Shown in pieces: positions 37,247 to 45,698 of a stretch of 55,083 bases of DNA; positions within the stretch are counted from its first letter, which is position 1, and every line of letters starts with the position of its first letter. The position numbers and the translations under genes are program-made. Below the pieces are notes generated by a model. It saw nothing but the letters and a program-made list of their open reading frames with translations, was not told the origin of the DNA and made no database searches. Source of the DNA: an uncultured Prevotellaceae bacterium (GTDB taxonomy: Bacteria > Bacteroidota > Bacteroidia > Bacteroidales > Bacteroidaceae); the NCBI GenBank assembly GCA_946407325.1, contig CAMJNN010000002.1:1-55083 (forward strand), in the 5' to 3' direction.

Positions 37247-37273
37247 AATCACTATTTTTTATAATTATTATTG

Positions 37274-37281
37274 CAAAGATA
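37274..37281 (-). promoter_or_regulatory. -7 box of the XylE-like gene
   Basis: Minus-strand TATCTTTG, 27 bases before the ATG. The divergent gene has TATCTTAG at 37304-37311, one mismatch from the consensus. Confidence 0.55.
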
Positions 37282-37333
37282 TAAGAAAACGAGGAAAAAG
37301 CATTATCTTAGCGCATAAAATTGAAAGTCGGTC

Positions 37334-38803
37334 ATGAAAACCTTGCTCAAAATAACAGGTGGAATAGTAGGCGGCATCATCTTATTGATGGTCGTGGCCT
37401 TCATAGCCATCAACACTGACTATGTGCAAAACAAGGCCTTGCACTATGCCACTGAGAAACTGAGCGAGCGATTACGAACGGAGATCAAGGCAGAAAGCAT
37501 CAGCATCAATTTCTTAAAGTTGACGCTCGACTTGCATAATGTCAGTGCTGTGTTGCATGGGAAAAAGACTGACCACTTCATTTCTGTACAGTCATTGCAT
37601 CTTCGTGGTTACTCTATAGAGCTGGACAATCTGAAGTTGGTTACCAACAATTACAAGCCCAGAAAGAATGTAGGCAAGCCCAAACGTGGATGGTTTGATG
37701 CCGGACATCTGGACGTTACGGCCAACATCAAGATGCAAATTAACTACTGGCAAGAGGACACCATCAATGCTTCCATCCTAAAAGGAACAGCCTTGGATAC
37801 AGTGTCTGGCTTCCATATCAATGACTTGCACATGCAGGTGGCCACTAACTTAAAGAAGTTGTATGTCCAGGATGCCTTCATTCGTCAGGGAAGCACTGAG
37901 ATCCACATACCAGCGGTGGAAATGCTGCTGCCCAGTAAGAAAAAGGGCATTCACCTGAACTATCACACCACCCGTCCGCTCACGGCACAGGTAATCCTTC
38001 AGGACATCTCGCGTCTGTTCACTCCTGCCCTGGCTCAGTTTTCCCTGCCTTTAGAACTGAGTGTAAATGTGAGCGGTACCGACAGCACGATGGTCTTCGA
38101 CGACATACAAATAAAGACGGAAGATGAAAAGTTTCAGTTGGCCGCCACAGGAGGTATCGAGCACCTCACCGAAAAGTACCTGCTCAACATTAGCTTCCAT
38201 GTGGATAAGATGACGGCCAAACAAGGCAGTGCTGCCCACATCATCGAACAGTTTCCCGTCAAGAAATACATGATGAAGCAACTGGGCAACTTAGGCAACA
38301 TCACTTACAAGGGCGACTTCAGCGTCTTGCACAAACGGCAGGTGTTTTCTGGCCTCATCGGAACGGGCGTGGGTGATATTTCCTTGCAAAGCCTTATGAT
38401 TAATGACAGCACCAAGTATGTTTCAGGTACAGTAGGTACCAGCAACTTGGAATTGGGTAAGGCGTTAGAAATGAACGAAATCGGAATGATTGCAGCCAAA
38501 GCCACTTTCGAGTTTGACATCTCTAAGGTACGTACTGCCGAGATGCGACAAAAAGTGGGTGGTAAGTTGCCAATGGGTACAGTAAGTGCAAAAATTGACG
38601 AGGCCAAATACAAGATACTCAAGGTAAGAAATACCACCTTAGACATGGAAAGCAACGGCGCTGTGGCCGAAGGTTTGATAGTCATCTCCAACAGAATACT
38701 TGACGGCAAATTCTCGTTTACCTTTACTGATACCAACGAGATGCATAAGATGAAAGTAAAGCCTGCCGTGAAAATCAAACTCTTTTCCAAGAAGAAAAAC
38801 TGA
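37334..38803 (+). CDS. AsmA-like envelope protein
   Basis: 489 residues. A single N-terminal membrane helix (about 6-28), then a long beta-rich periplasmic region beginning YVQNKALHYATEKLSERLRT, which resembles the AsmA/TamB N-terminal segment. Such proteins are inner membrane anchored and involved in lipid transport to the outer membrane. Shorter than typical Bacteroidetes AsmA proteins. Stops one base from the convergent DUF4230 gene. Confidence 0.75.
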   Translation: MKTLLKITGGIVGGIILLMVVAFIAINTDYVQNKALHYATEKLSERLRTEIKAESISINFLKLTLDLHNVSAVLHGKKTDHFISVQSLHLRGYSIELDNLKLVTNNYKPRKNVGKPKRGWFDAGHLDVTANIKMQINYWQEDTINASILKGTALDTVSGFHINDLHMQVATNLKKLYVQDAFIRQGSTEIHIPAVEMLLPSKKKGIHLNYHTTRPLTAQVILQDISRLFTPALAQFSLPLELSVNVSGTDSTMVFDDIQIKTEDEKFQLAATGGIEHLTEKYLLNISFHVDKMTAKQGSAAHIIEQFPVKKYMMKQLGNLGNITYKGDFSVLHKRQVFSGLIGTGVGDISLQSLMINDSTKYVSGTVGTSNLELGKALEMNEIGMIAAKATFEFDISKVRTAEMRQKVGGKLPMGTVSAKIDEAKYKILKVRNTTLDMESNGAVAEGLIVISNRILDGKFSFTFTDTNEMHKMKVKPAVKIKLFSKKKN

Positions 38804-38804
38804 A

Positions 38805-39833
38805 TCAGTATTGATAAAGCTGTTGTCCCCGACAGTCCACCTCACTGATGGTAAGTTGCAGATTCTCTCCGAACAATTGACGAAGGGCAGCACTGAGGCG
38901 CTCTACATCAGCACGCTTTCTGCTACGTGCAAAGGTATCGGCTGCCTGCGTTCCCTTTGTCAGTGTCATGTTCACCATATTTATAATAAGATGGTTGCCT
39001 TGCTTGCTGACCTCCCATTGGCGCGAAGTCCTGTCTTGGGTGAAATAGATAAACATGTCAATGACCGAATAAAGGTCTTCGTCATCAATATCACCCTGAT
39101 AAGAAAGAATACTTCCATCCGTTAACTTCACATACCTGCTCCCATCCGACGCATTCGTGTAGAAGTCATAGTGCATTCCCTTGTGGCCCACGCCATCATA
39201 GTCGATGGTAAAAGGCCGATAGCTGTCACGAGGTTCCACCTCTACTTTTACGAACTTGATGCCCATGGCTTGCAGCAGGTTCCTTACCACACGTTTACCA
39301 TTATCTTCCGCCATCTGATAGCAATTCTCCAATTCACAGTTGCGTTTCAGCAAAGCATTGGCACGATGCGACAATCTCACATAGTCCTCATTGGTCCATG
39401 AGCCCTCTTCAATAGGTGTCTGGTGAGCTGCTTCATCCAGATACCATTCGCCTTGGTTAAGAATCTCTACGGCTGGCAGTTTCACATACGCCGTATCTTC
39501 ACGCATCAACAGCCAGTCATCCGTACATTTGGTAAGGTCAAAGCCCACGTCTATGCGTCCTGGATATACTGAATGAATCTGATGCAAGTTGGTACCATAG
39601 AACAGTCCTGGCACCTCTTTGTATTGACTTACAATTACCTCCTTATACATAGAAAGGACGGTCAGCTTCTCTGTCTTTGCCAACTCCGACAGCATCACAT
39701 GTCCTATTTCCGTACGGGTATCAAACATACTATGATATACCTTTGTAGCCGAATCTTTTGTAAGGTACAGCAACAAAGCCACCGCCATCACGACGACCAC
39801 GATAATGATATTTCTCTTCTTTTTCTTATCCAT
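38805..39833 (-). CDS. DUF4230 family protein, first paralogue
   Basis: 342 residues with a basic start (MDKKKKRN), one membrane helix (about 8-24) and an extracytoplasmic remainder. The middle, including ELAKTEKLTVLSMYKEVIV and YPGRIDVGFDLTKC, resembles DUF4230; function unknown. Its C-terminal third (KGTQAADTFARSRKRADVER) is parallel to the end of the next gene, which supports paralogy. Eight bases after the second paralogue. Confidence 0.72.
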   Translation of the reverse strand: MDKKKKRNIIIVVVVMAVALLLYLTKDSATKVYHSMFDTRTEIGHVMLSELAKTEKLTVLSMYKEVIVSQYKEVPGLFYGTNLHQIHSVYPGRIDVGFDLTKCTDDWLLMREDTAYVKLPAVEILNQGEWYLDEAAHQTPIEEGSWTNEDYVRLSHRANALLKRNCELENCYQMAEDNGKRVVRNLLQAMGIKFVKVEVEPRDSYRPFTIDYDGVGHKGMHYDFYTNASDGSRYVKLTDGSILSYQGDIDDEDLYSVIDMFIYFTQDRTSRQWEVSKQGNHLIINMVNMTLTKGTQAADTFARSRKRADVERLSAALRQLFGENLQLTISEVDCRGQQLYQY

Positions 39834-39841
39834 GGTACATC

Positions 39842-40411
39842 TTAGGGTCTTGTAAGGTTGAACAATTCACGATTTTCATACTGTTGACGATTCTCAAATA
39901 CCGCCTCATAGCCCATCCTATTTACAATATTGGCGATGATCAGTTCGGCCTGCTCTTGGGCGGGCACCACCAAATTATACTTACCCAAGTCGTTTCTTAT
40001 GGCATCGGTACCTTTACGGGCAATCTGTGCCAACTCGTCATTGGTGAAATCAAAACGCAAGGGAGCCACTGACGTCACAATCTCATCGTTGAGGAGGCGT
40101 GTGCTTTCTATTTCTATCACAGGATCTGGCAAGGTGATATACACTGTCTTGCCACTAATTCGTATGTTCTTAAGTTGCGACAAGTCGATGCCGGCTTTGA
40201 TATTGGCCTCCACAGGAATGATAGCCGTACGCTGTCCAAACAGATCCAACGCAGGCGAGGAACGCTCTATCACTGTGGTTTGTGCCACACATTGCACAGT
40301 ATAAAGCATAGGTGTGGTATTGATGGAACGAAGCAGTTCCTCCTCACTCACTTGTCTGCCTCCGCAGGAAGCCAACAAAGCTAACAATATGACGAACAAT
40401 AATCTCATCAC
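39842..40411 (-). CDS. DUF4230 lipoprotein, second paralogue
   Basis: 189 residues. Lipoprotein signal MMRLLFVILLALLASCGG. The body has VQCVAQTTVIERS, NIKAGIDLSQLKNIRISGKT and LPDPVIEIESTRLLNDE, the DUF4230 pattern of a beta-rich domain. Ten bases after the amidase gene, so amidase and both DUF4230 proteins are likely made together in the envelope. Confidence 0.78.
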   Translation of the reverse strand: MMRLLFVILLALLASCGGRQVSEEELLRSINTTPMLYTVQCVAQTTVIERSSPALDLFGQRTAIIPVEANIKAGIDLSQLKNIRISGKTVYITLPDPVIEIESTRLLNDEIVTSVAPLRFDFTNDELAQIARKGTDAIRNDLGKYNLVVPAQEQAELIIANIVNRMGYEAVFENRQQYENRELFNLTRP

Positions 40412-40421
40412 TTATGACAAA

Positions 40422-41546
40422 TCAACGGTTATAGTCGTTTATAAACCCTTCTGTAATCCAATTGGCCAGAGCCTGACGGTTAGAGCTGAGTACAAACCGC
40501 TTCTGGTCATGACTATTCTGTATATTACCCAGTTCAACAAACACTGACACAGGTTGTGTATGCGTCAGCACATACAACCCTCTTGTTGATACTGTGCCTT
40601 CAAAGCCACGATTAGGCTGGTGCTTGTCGTACTTTGCCTGGAAAGTCCTACGCAGCTGAGTAGCCAACTGTTGTCCTTTCGACCATCCTTCCCGATGGTA
40701 GAAAAACACATCTGTCTGTTCTCCCACACTGCGACTATCTACATGCAAGAAGATAGCACGGCAATAGGTATATTCATCCTTCTCTTTTTTATATAGGTTG
40801 TTGATGGCATCACACCGTTGCTGCAAACGAGCCACCTGATTCAATGGAATGGTCTTGCCCATACATGTCTCCCGCTTGCTATTGCTCAGGTACTGATCAT
40901 CACGGATGCCATCCTTACCATCCTGAATAATCATGTGTACCTCGGCACCCTCCTGCATTAGACAACGAGCCAGGCGCAACGCCACATCGTAAGCATACTC
41001 GTCTTCATGCAATTCTGTCTTGCCCACCTTGCCGATAGCACCAGGGTCAGGACCTCCATGACCGCTTACCACATAGATACAAGCACCTTTCAGTTTGCCA
41101 CTCTCCACCTTTCCCTTCTCTAACGACTTACCAAAAAGAGGTTCGTTGAACTCATAGCCTATTTCGTGCTTCCGTTCTTGGACTTTATTATCCTTAGGCT
41201 GCTGACTAGGCTTCCCTTCTGCCGACTGCTTCGGTTCGTTGCTAGTAACGGACGGCGCATTTTGTGCTTTCGAACGTTGCTGCCCTGTAGGCTTGATGGG
41301 AGGTAGTGCATAACTCACATCCAACAGCAAGGTAGTCTTGCCTTTCAGCTTTTGTTTGTTCAGTTCCAGAAACTCTTTATAATAGGTTTGTCCACTACGT
41401 CCGTGTCGTTGTAGAAAGGTGGTGATGCCCTCCCCCTTCTTCGGTTTGGCATATTGAGTTTGGGCCACCACCGTCAGGGATACCAGCATCAGCAATAGTA
41501 GCATGAAGCGTCGTTTCAGTACAGGAGCTATCCACCTATTTATCAT
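40422..41546 (-). CDS. N-acetylmuramoyl-L-alanine amidase (Amidase_3)
   Basis: 374 residues from MINRWIAPVL. Signal peptide with core RRFMLLLLMLVSLTVVAQTQ. A Lys-rich linker, then the zinc amidase: VVSGHGGPDPGAIG (His), TELHEDEYAYD (Glu), IFLHVDSRS (His) and catalytic Glu in VFVELGNIQN. Cuts the sugar-peptide bond of peptidoglycan in the periplasm. A 100-residue N-terminal segment (AKPKKGEGITTFLQRHGRSG) may be a degenerate peptidoglycan-binding domain. Confidence 0.92.
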   Translation of the reverse strand: MINRWIAPVLKRRFMLLLLMLVSLTVVAQTQYAKPKKGEGITTFLQRHGRSGQTYYKEFLELNKQKLKGKTTLLLDVSYALPPIKPTGQQRSKAQNAPSVTSNEPKQSAEGKPSQQPKDNKVQERKHEIGYEFNEPLFGKSLEKGKVESGKLKGACIYVVSGHGGPDPGAIGKVGKTELHEDEYAYDVALRLARCLMQEGAEVHMIIQDGKDGIRDDQYLSNSKRETCMGKTIPLNQVARLQQRCDAINNLYKKEKDEYTYCRAIFLHVDSRSVGEQTDVFFYHREGWSKGQQLATQLRRTFQAKYDKHQPNRGFEGTVSTRGLYVLTHTQPVSVFVELGNIQNSHDQKRFVLSSNRQALANWITEGFINDYNR

Positions 41547-41555
41547 AATCAATGG

Positions 41556-41563
41556 CAAAAATA
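41556..41563 (-). promoter_or_regulatory. -7 box of the amidase operon
   Basis: Minus-strand TATTTTTG, 9 bases upstream of the ATG at 41546. The -33 element is not at the usual distance. Confidence 0.45.
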
Positions 41564-41604
41564 TAAATAATCGCCCAAATTCCGCCTACAAATTGAAGTT
41601 TTTT

Positions 41605-41693
41605 GTAACTTTGGCTTCGCCGAACTTACTTGGCACTCGGAAAAGTTCAAACAAGTTTGGCTTTTCCCTCGTTTTTACGTAACTTTGGCTTCG
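41605..41693 (+). repeat. 15-bp direct repeat flanking a hairpin
   Basis: GTAACTTTGGCTTCG occurs at 41605-41619 and again at 41679-41693. Between them lies an imperfect hairpin: GGAAAAG (41639-41645) with CTTTTCC (41661-41667) and inner CAAAC (41648-41652) with GTTTG (41655-41659). Each direct repeat contains a TAACTTTG box. The whole looks like a small interspersed element or a promoter duplication. Confidence 0.7.
41656..41687 (+). promoter_or_regulatory. Promoter of the small membrane protein
   Basis: TTTG (41656-41659, inside the hairpin), 20 bases, TAACTTTG (41680-41687); 26 bases before the ATG at 41714. Confidence 0.6.
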
Positions 41694-41713
41694 TATTAAA
41701 CAATAGCACCTTC

Positions 41714-41884
41714 ATGAAAAAACCATTATCCAAATTCCAAATGACCAGCATCGTGCTGCTCTGGGCCCTCATCTGTTTCATTATCTTCACCCAGGCAGAA
41801 CGCATCGATGGCATGACGCTCACCTCCCTTTTCATTGGCACAGCACTGGTTTTCATTCCTGTAGCTAAAAGTTTACGGAAATAA
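41714..41884 (+). CDS. Small two-helix membrane protein
   Basis: 56 residues from MKKPLSKFQ, the start set by the promoter just upstream. Two hydrophobic segments (about 10-24 and 36-50) around a short polar turn QAERIDGM, ending AKSLRK. No family recognised. A small inner membrane protein of unknown role; the coding call rests on the start, promoter and membrane pattern. Confidence 0.6.
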   Translation: MKKPLSKFQMTSIVLLWALICFIIFTQAERIDGMTLTSLFIGTALVFIPVAKSLRK

Positions 41885-41954
41885 CATTTTTATTCATTTT
41901 TCATTCATTGGCAAACAAAATATTAATTATTTTCGCAAAAAAGTTGAAATTTTG

Positions 41955-41985
41955 TTTGCAGTTTCCATTTTTATCTATACATTTG
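41955..41985 (+). promoter_or_regulatory. Promoter of gdhA
   Basis: TTTG (41955-41958), 19 bases, TACATTTG (41978-41985): full consensus match, with a leader of about 60 bases before gdhA. The leader contains AACAACAAGACAAATTAACG and no clear structure. Confidence 0.8.
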
Positions 41986-42052
41986 CAGCCGTATTCGTAA
42001 AACAACAAGACAAATTAACGGAAATAGTAAACAAACTAAATTATAATTAAAC

Positions 42053-43390
42053 ATGAAAGTAGCAAAGGTATTAGAGGACCTGAATCGCCGTTTTCCTAAC
42101 GAGCCAGAGTACATTCAGGCAGTTTCAGAGGTTTTGAACAGTATCGAAGAAGAGTACAACAAGCATCCTGAGTTTGAGGCATCCAACCTGATTGAGCGCC
42201 TCTGCATTCCAGACAGAATCAACTCTTTCCGCGTTACATGGGTAGATGACCAGGGCAAGGTGCAGACCAATATGGGTTACCGCATCCAGCACAACAACGC
42301 CATTGGCCCGTACAAGGGTGGTATCCGTTTCCATGCCAGCGTAAACCAGTCAATCCTGAAGTTCCTGGCTTTCGAGCAGACTTTCAAGAACTCACTGACT
42401 ACGCTGCCTATGGGTGGTGCTAAGGGTGGTTCCGACTTCTCTCCACGCGGCAAGTCAGCTGCTGAGGTGATGCGTTTCTGCCAGGCATTCATGCTGGAGT
42501 TGCATCGTCATGTAGGTCCTGAGTTGGACGTTCCTGCTGGTGATATCGGTGTTGGTGGCCGTGAGGTAGGTTATATGTTTGGTATGTACAAGAAACTGAC
42601 TCGTGACTTCAGCGGTACATTTACCGGCAAGGGTCTGGAGTTTGGTGGTTCTCTGGTACGTCCTGAAGCTACCGGTTACGGTAACATCTACTTCCTGGTG
42701 GAAATGCTGAAGACCCGTGGCTGGACATTGGAAGGCAAGAAGGTACTAATTTCAGGTTCAGGTAACGTGGCTCAATATACCGCACAGAAGGTGCTGCAGT
42801 TGGGTGGTAAGGTAATGACCATGAGCGACTCTGACGGTTATGTATATGACCCAGACGGTATCGATATGGAGAAACTGAATTACATCATGGAGCTGAAGAA
42901 CCTGTATCGTGGCCGTATCCGCGAGTATGCAGAGCAGTATCCAGGCGTTAAATATGTAGCAGGCGCACGTCCTTGGGGCGAGAAGGCCGACATCGCTACT
43001 CCTTGTGCAACTCAGAACGAAATCAATGGCGACGACGCTCGCAAGTTGATTGCCAACGGCGTTATCGCTGTATCTGAGGGTGCTAACATGCCTTCTACTC
43101 CTGAAGCAGTTAAGGTATTCCAGGATGCTAAGATCCTCTATACCCCAGGTAAGGCTTCTAACGCTGGTGGTGTGTCAGTATCTGGTTTGGAAATGACCCA
43201 GAATGCACAGCATTTGGCATGGAGCGCTGAGGAAGTGGACGCTAAGCTGCACTGGATCATGGAGTCAATCCACGCTGCTTGTGTGAAGTACGGTACCGAG
43301 CCTGATGGTTACATCAACTATGTGAAGGGTGCTAATATCGCAGGCTTCATGAAGGTGGCAAAGGCCATGATGGCACAGGGTATTGTGTAA
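42053..43390 (+). CDS. gdhA: Glutamate dehydrogenase (hexameric, NADP-type)
   Basis: 445 residues, small hexameric GDH. Makes glutamate from 2-oxoglutarate and ammonium. Catalytic Lys124 in LPMGGAKGGSDF, substrate segment GPYKGGIRFH, and nucleotide fold around ISGSGNVAQYTAQK. The restricted codon use of a highly expressed gene, like pgk. Bounded by its own promoter and terminator. Confidence 0.97.
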   Translation: MKVAKVLEDLNRRFPNEPEYIQAVSEVLNSIEEEYNKHPEFEASNLIERLCIPDRINSFRVTWVDDQGKVQTNMGYRIQHNNAIGPYKGGIRFHASVNQSILKFLAFEQTFKNSLTTLPMGGAKGGSDFSPRGKSAAEVMRFCQAFMLELHRHVGPELDVPAGDIGVGGREVGYMFGMYKKLTRDFSGTFTGKGLEFGGSLVRPEATGYGNIYFLVEMLKTRGWTLEGKKVLISGSGNVAQYTAQKVLQLGGKVMTMSDSDGYVYDPDGIDMEKLNYIMELKNLYRGRIREYAEQYPGVKYVAGARPWGEKADIATPCATQNEINGDDARKLIANGVIAVSEGANMPSTPEAVKVFQDAKILYTPGKASNAGGVSVSGLEMTQNAQHLAWSAEEVDAKLHWIMESIHAACVKYGTEPDGYINYVKGANIAGFMKVAKAMMAQGIV

Positions 43391-43414
43391 AAACAAGATC
43401 TGTTAATAATAAGT

Positions 43415-43446
43415 GAAGGCAGCTCAATGGGCTGCCTTCTTTATTA
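43415..43446. terminator. Terminator between gdhA and manA
   Basis: GAAGGCAGC (43415-43423) pairs with GCTGCCTTC (43431-43439), followed by TTTATTA on the plus strand. It serves gdhA and may also serve the convergent manA. Confidence 0.8.
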
Positions 43447-43469
43447 TCACGTATCTCCTTATGCTTAAT

Positions 43470-44441
43470 TTAGGAATATACTTCCAATAAAGTAGCTGTA
43501 TCTGACGGGATCAGTTTGACACTCTGAGCAATTGCAGGCAAAAGTACAGTCTCGCCAGCACAGATAGTTTCCTGGGCCTCATCCACTACCACCCGACAAG
43601 TACCTTCTGTGCAAATCAAGATGACAAAAGAATCCAGGTGACTGTAGTCGCAGGTCACCTCGGCTGTGAGGTGATAGACTGACGTCGTGAACTTGGAAGA
43701 TACAACGACTTTCACTTGTTCATTATCAGTAGCTTGGTAGTCTATCTTGGCCTCACCTGAGATGTCATCAAAATCGATGGCATCGGTAGCCTCTGCCACA
43801 TGCAACTGACGCAGGTTACCATCTTTATCCTTGCGGTTATAGTCGAAGATTCGGTAGGTAACATCAGAGGTTTCCTGCACTTCCACTACCATCGTACCCT
43901 TACCCAAACTATGTACCCTACCTGCAGGAATATAATACACATCACCCTGCTTTACGTAATACGTTTGCAAAGCATCAACAAACGAGCCATCTTCCACCTT
44001 TTCACGATATTGCTGGGGCGTAATCTTTTGAGAAAAACCAGCTATAAGATGAGCCCCTTTATCAGCACTCAGTACGTACCACATCTCGGTCTTGCCCAAG
44101 GTATGGTGGCGCTTCATCGCCAAGTTGTCATCGGGATGTACTTGTATGGACAGATCATCGTGCGCATCGATAAACTTCACCAATAAAGGGAACTTGTCGC
44201 CAAAACGTGCATAGTTATCAGCTCCCACCAGTTTTTCCTTCAACAATCTCACTAAGCTAAGCAAGTCATAGCCACGGTAGGCACCATTGACCACCACCGA
44301 TTCAAAACCAGGCACGGCAGATATTTCCCAGCTCTCTCCCACAGTCGGCTGACCGTCAGTAATCTGCTTCAATTGGTTGATTTTATCGCCTCCCCAAATG
44401 GTTGGTTTCAGAATAGGATTGAATTTTATAGGATATATCAT
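43470..44441 (-). CDS. manA: Mannose-6-phosphate isomerase, class I
   Basis: 323 residues from MIYPIKFNPILKPTIWGGDK; an upstream ATG at 44468 adds nine unrelated residues. Zinc-dependent interconversion of mannose-6-P and fructose-6-P. The metal site has IQVHPDD, the Glu in KTEMWYVL and a later His in AGRVHSLGKG. Links mannose to glycolysis and GDP-mannose synthesis. Convergent with gdhA, divergent from galM. Confidence 0.94.
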   Translation of the reverse strand: MIYPIKFNPILKPTIWGGDKINQLKQITDGQPTVGESWEISAVPGFESVVVNGAYRGYDLLSLVRLLKEKLVGADNYARFGDKFPLLVKFIDAHDDLSIQVHPDDNLAMKRHHTLGKTEMWYVLSADKGAHLIAGFSQKITPQQYREKVEDGSFVDALQTYYVKQGDVYYIPAGRVHSLGKGTMVVEVQETSDVTYRIFDYNRKDKDGNLRQLHVAEATDAIDFDDISGEAKIDYQATDNEQVKVVVSSKFTTSVYHLTAEVTCDYSHLDSFVILICTEGTCRVVVDEAQETICAGETVLLPAIAQSVKLIPSDTATLLEVYS

Positions 44442-44556
44442 CTTTCCCTTCACATGTTTTAGTTTCAAGGCGCGAAGTTACGAAAAAAATGCATACAATA
44501 TTTGTTAGAATAAAAGAAAATGGCTTTATTTGCATAATAATTAAATTAGCCGTACT

Positions 44557-45654
44557 ATGACGAGCACAGTTTTTGACGAGAACAACAAGTCGGGCTTGAA
44601 GCAAGAGGATTTCAAGGCTACGGTACAGGGAAAAGAAACCAACCTGTACATACTCAAAAATCCCTTAGGCATGGAGGTGGCTGTCACCAACTACGGATGT
44701 GCAGTACTCTCCATTATGGTACCCGACAAACAAGGCGAATATGCCAACGTGGTGCAGAGCCACGATTCCATACAACATTTCATGAACAGTCCCGAGCCTT
44801 TCCTGGGCACCACCATAGGTCGTTATGGCAACCGCATCGCTAAGGGGCACTTTGTACTGGACTTAGAAGATTATCAGCTTGATCTTTCTCGCGGATCTTA
44901 TACTTTGCATGGCGGTCCTACTGGTTTCCATACACGTGTTTGGGATGTAGTAGATTTCAATGAATCAAAAATCATTTTCAGATATGTATCGGCCGATGGC
45001 GAGGAAGGTTTCCCAGGCAATCTGACGGTGGACATGATGTACGAATTGGCCGACACGCACAATGGCCTGTACATTACCTATAAAGCCACCACCGACAAGA
45101 CCACGGTGCTGAACCTCACCAACCACGGTTTCTTCAATTTGCGAGGCATAGGCAATCCTACCTCTACCGTACTCGATAACATCGTTACCATCAACGCCGA
45201 CTACTACCTGCCCATTGACAAGGATTCCATCCCAACGGGTGAGATACTGAAGGTGGCAGGTACACCGATGGATTTCCGCACGCCTCATACGGTGGGAGAA
45301 CGCATCAACGAACCATTCGAGCAACTGAAGAACGGTACGGGCTACGACCATTGCTATGTACTGAACAAGCATGAGGTGGAGGAGTTTGCAGAAGCGGCTA
45401 CCTGTACCGACCCTGTGAGCGGACGACGCATGACGGTATTTACCACCGAACCAGGCGTACAGCTATATACCGGCAACTGGCTGAACGGCTTTGAGGGTGC
45501 TCATGGGGCTACCTTCCCAGCACGCAGTGCCATCTGCTTCGAGACACAGCACTTCCCGGATTCTCCCAATAGGCCTTATTTCCCATCTACGAGACTGAGG
45601 CCAAAGGAAGTGTACCGCCAAACCACAGCTTATGTGTTTGACGTGATAGACTAA
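44557..45654 (+). CDS. galM: Aldose 1-epimerase (mutarotase)
   Basis: 365 residues. Interconverts alpha and beta anomers of galactose or glucose. Family segments: NYGCAVLSIMVPD, GRYGNRIAKGHF, LHGGPTGFHTRVWD, LNLTNHGFFNLRG with the catalytic His, and ETQHFPDSPN near the C-terminus. No signal peptide, so cytoplasmic. First of a three-gene hexose operon. Confidence 0.94.
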   Translation: MTSTVFDENNKSGLKQEDFKATVQGKETNLYILKNPLGMEVAVTNYGCAVLSIMVPDKQGEYANVVQSHDSIQHFMNSPEPFLGTTIGRYGNRIAKGHFVLDLEDYQLDLSRGSYTLHGGPTGFHTRVWDVVDFNESKIIFRYVSADGEEGFPGNLTVDMMYELADTHNGLYITYKATTDKTTVLNLTNHGFFNLRGIGNPTSTVLDNIVTINADYYLPIDKDSIPTGEILKVAGTPMDFRTPHTVGERINEPFEQLKNGTGYDHCYVLNKHEVEEFAEAATCTDPVSGRRMTVFTTEPGVQLYTGNWLNGFEGAHGATFPARSAICFETQHFPDSPNRPYFPSTRLRPKEVYRQTTAYVFDVID

Positions 45655-45698
45655 CAAGGATATAATCATCAATATTAATAACTTAAAAATTAAAAACT

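Noticed and set aside
41630..41713. Longer start of the small membrane protein (TTG at 41630)
   Set aside because: This segment covers the hairpin and the promoter boxes, so the ATG at 41714 is the sensible start.
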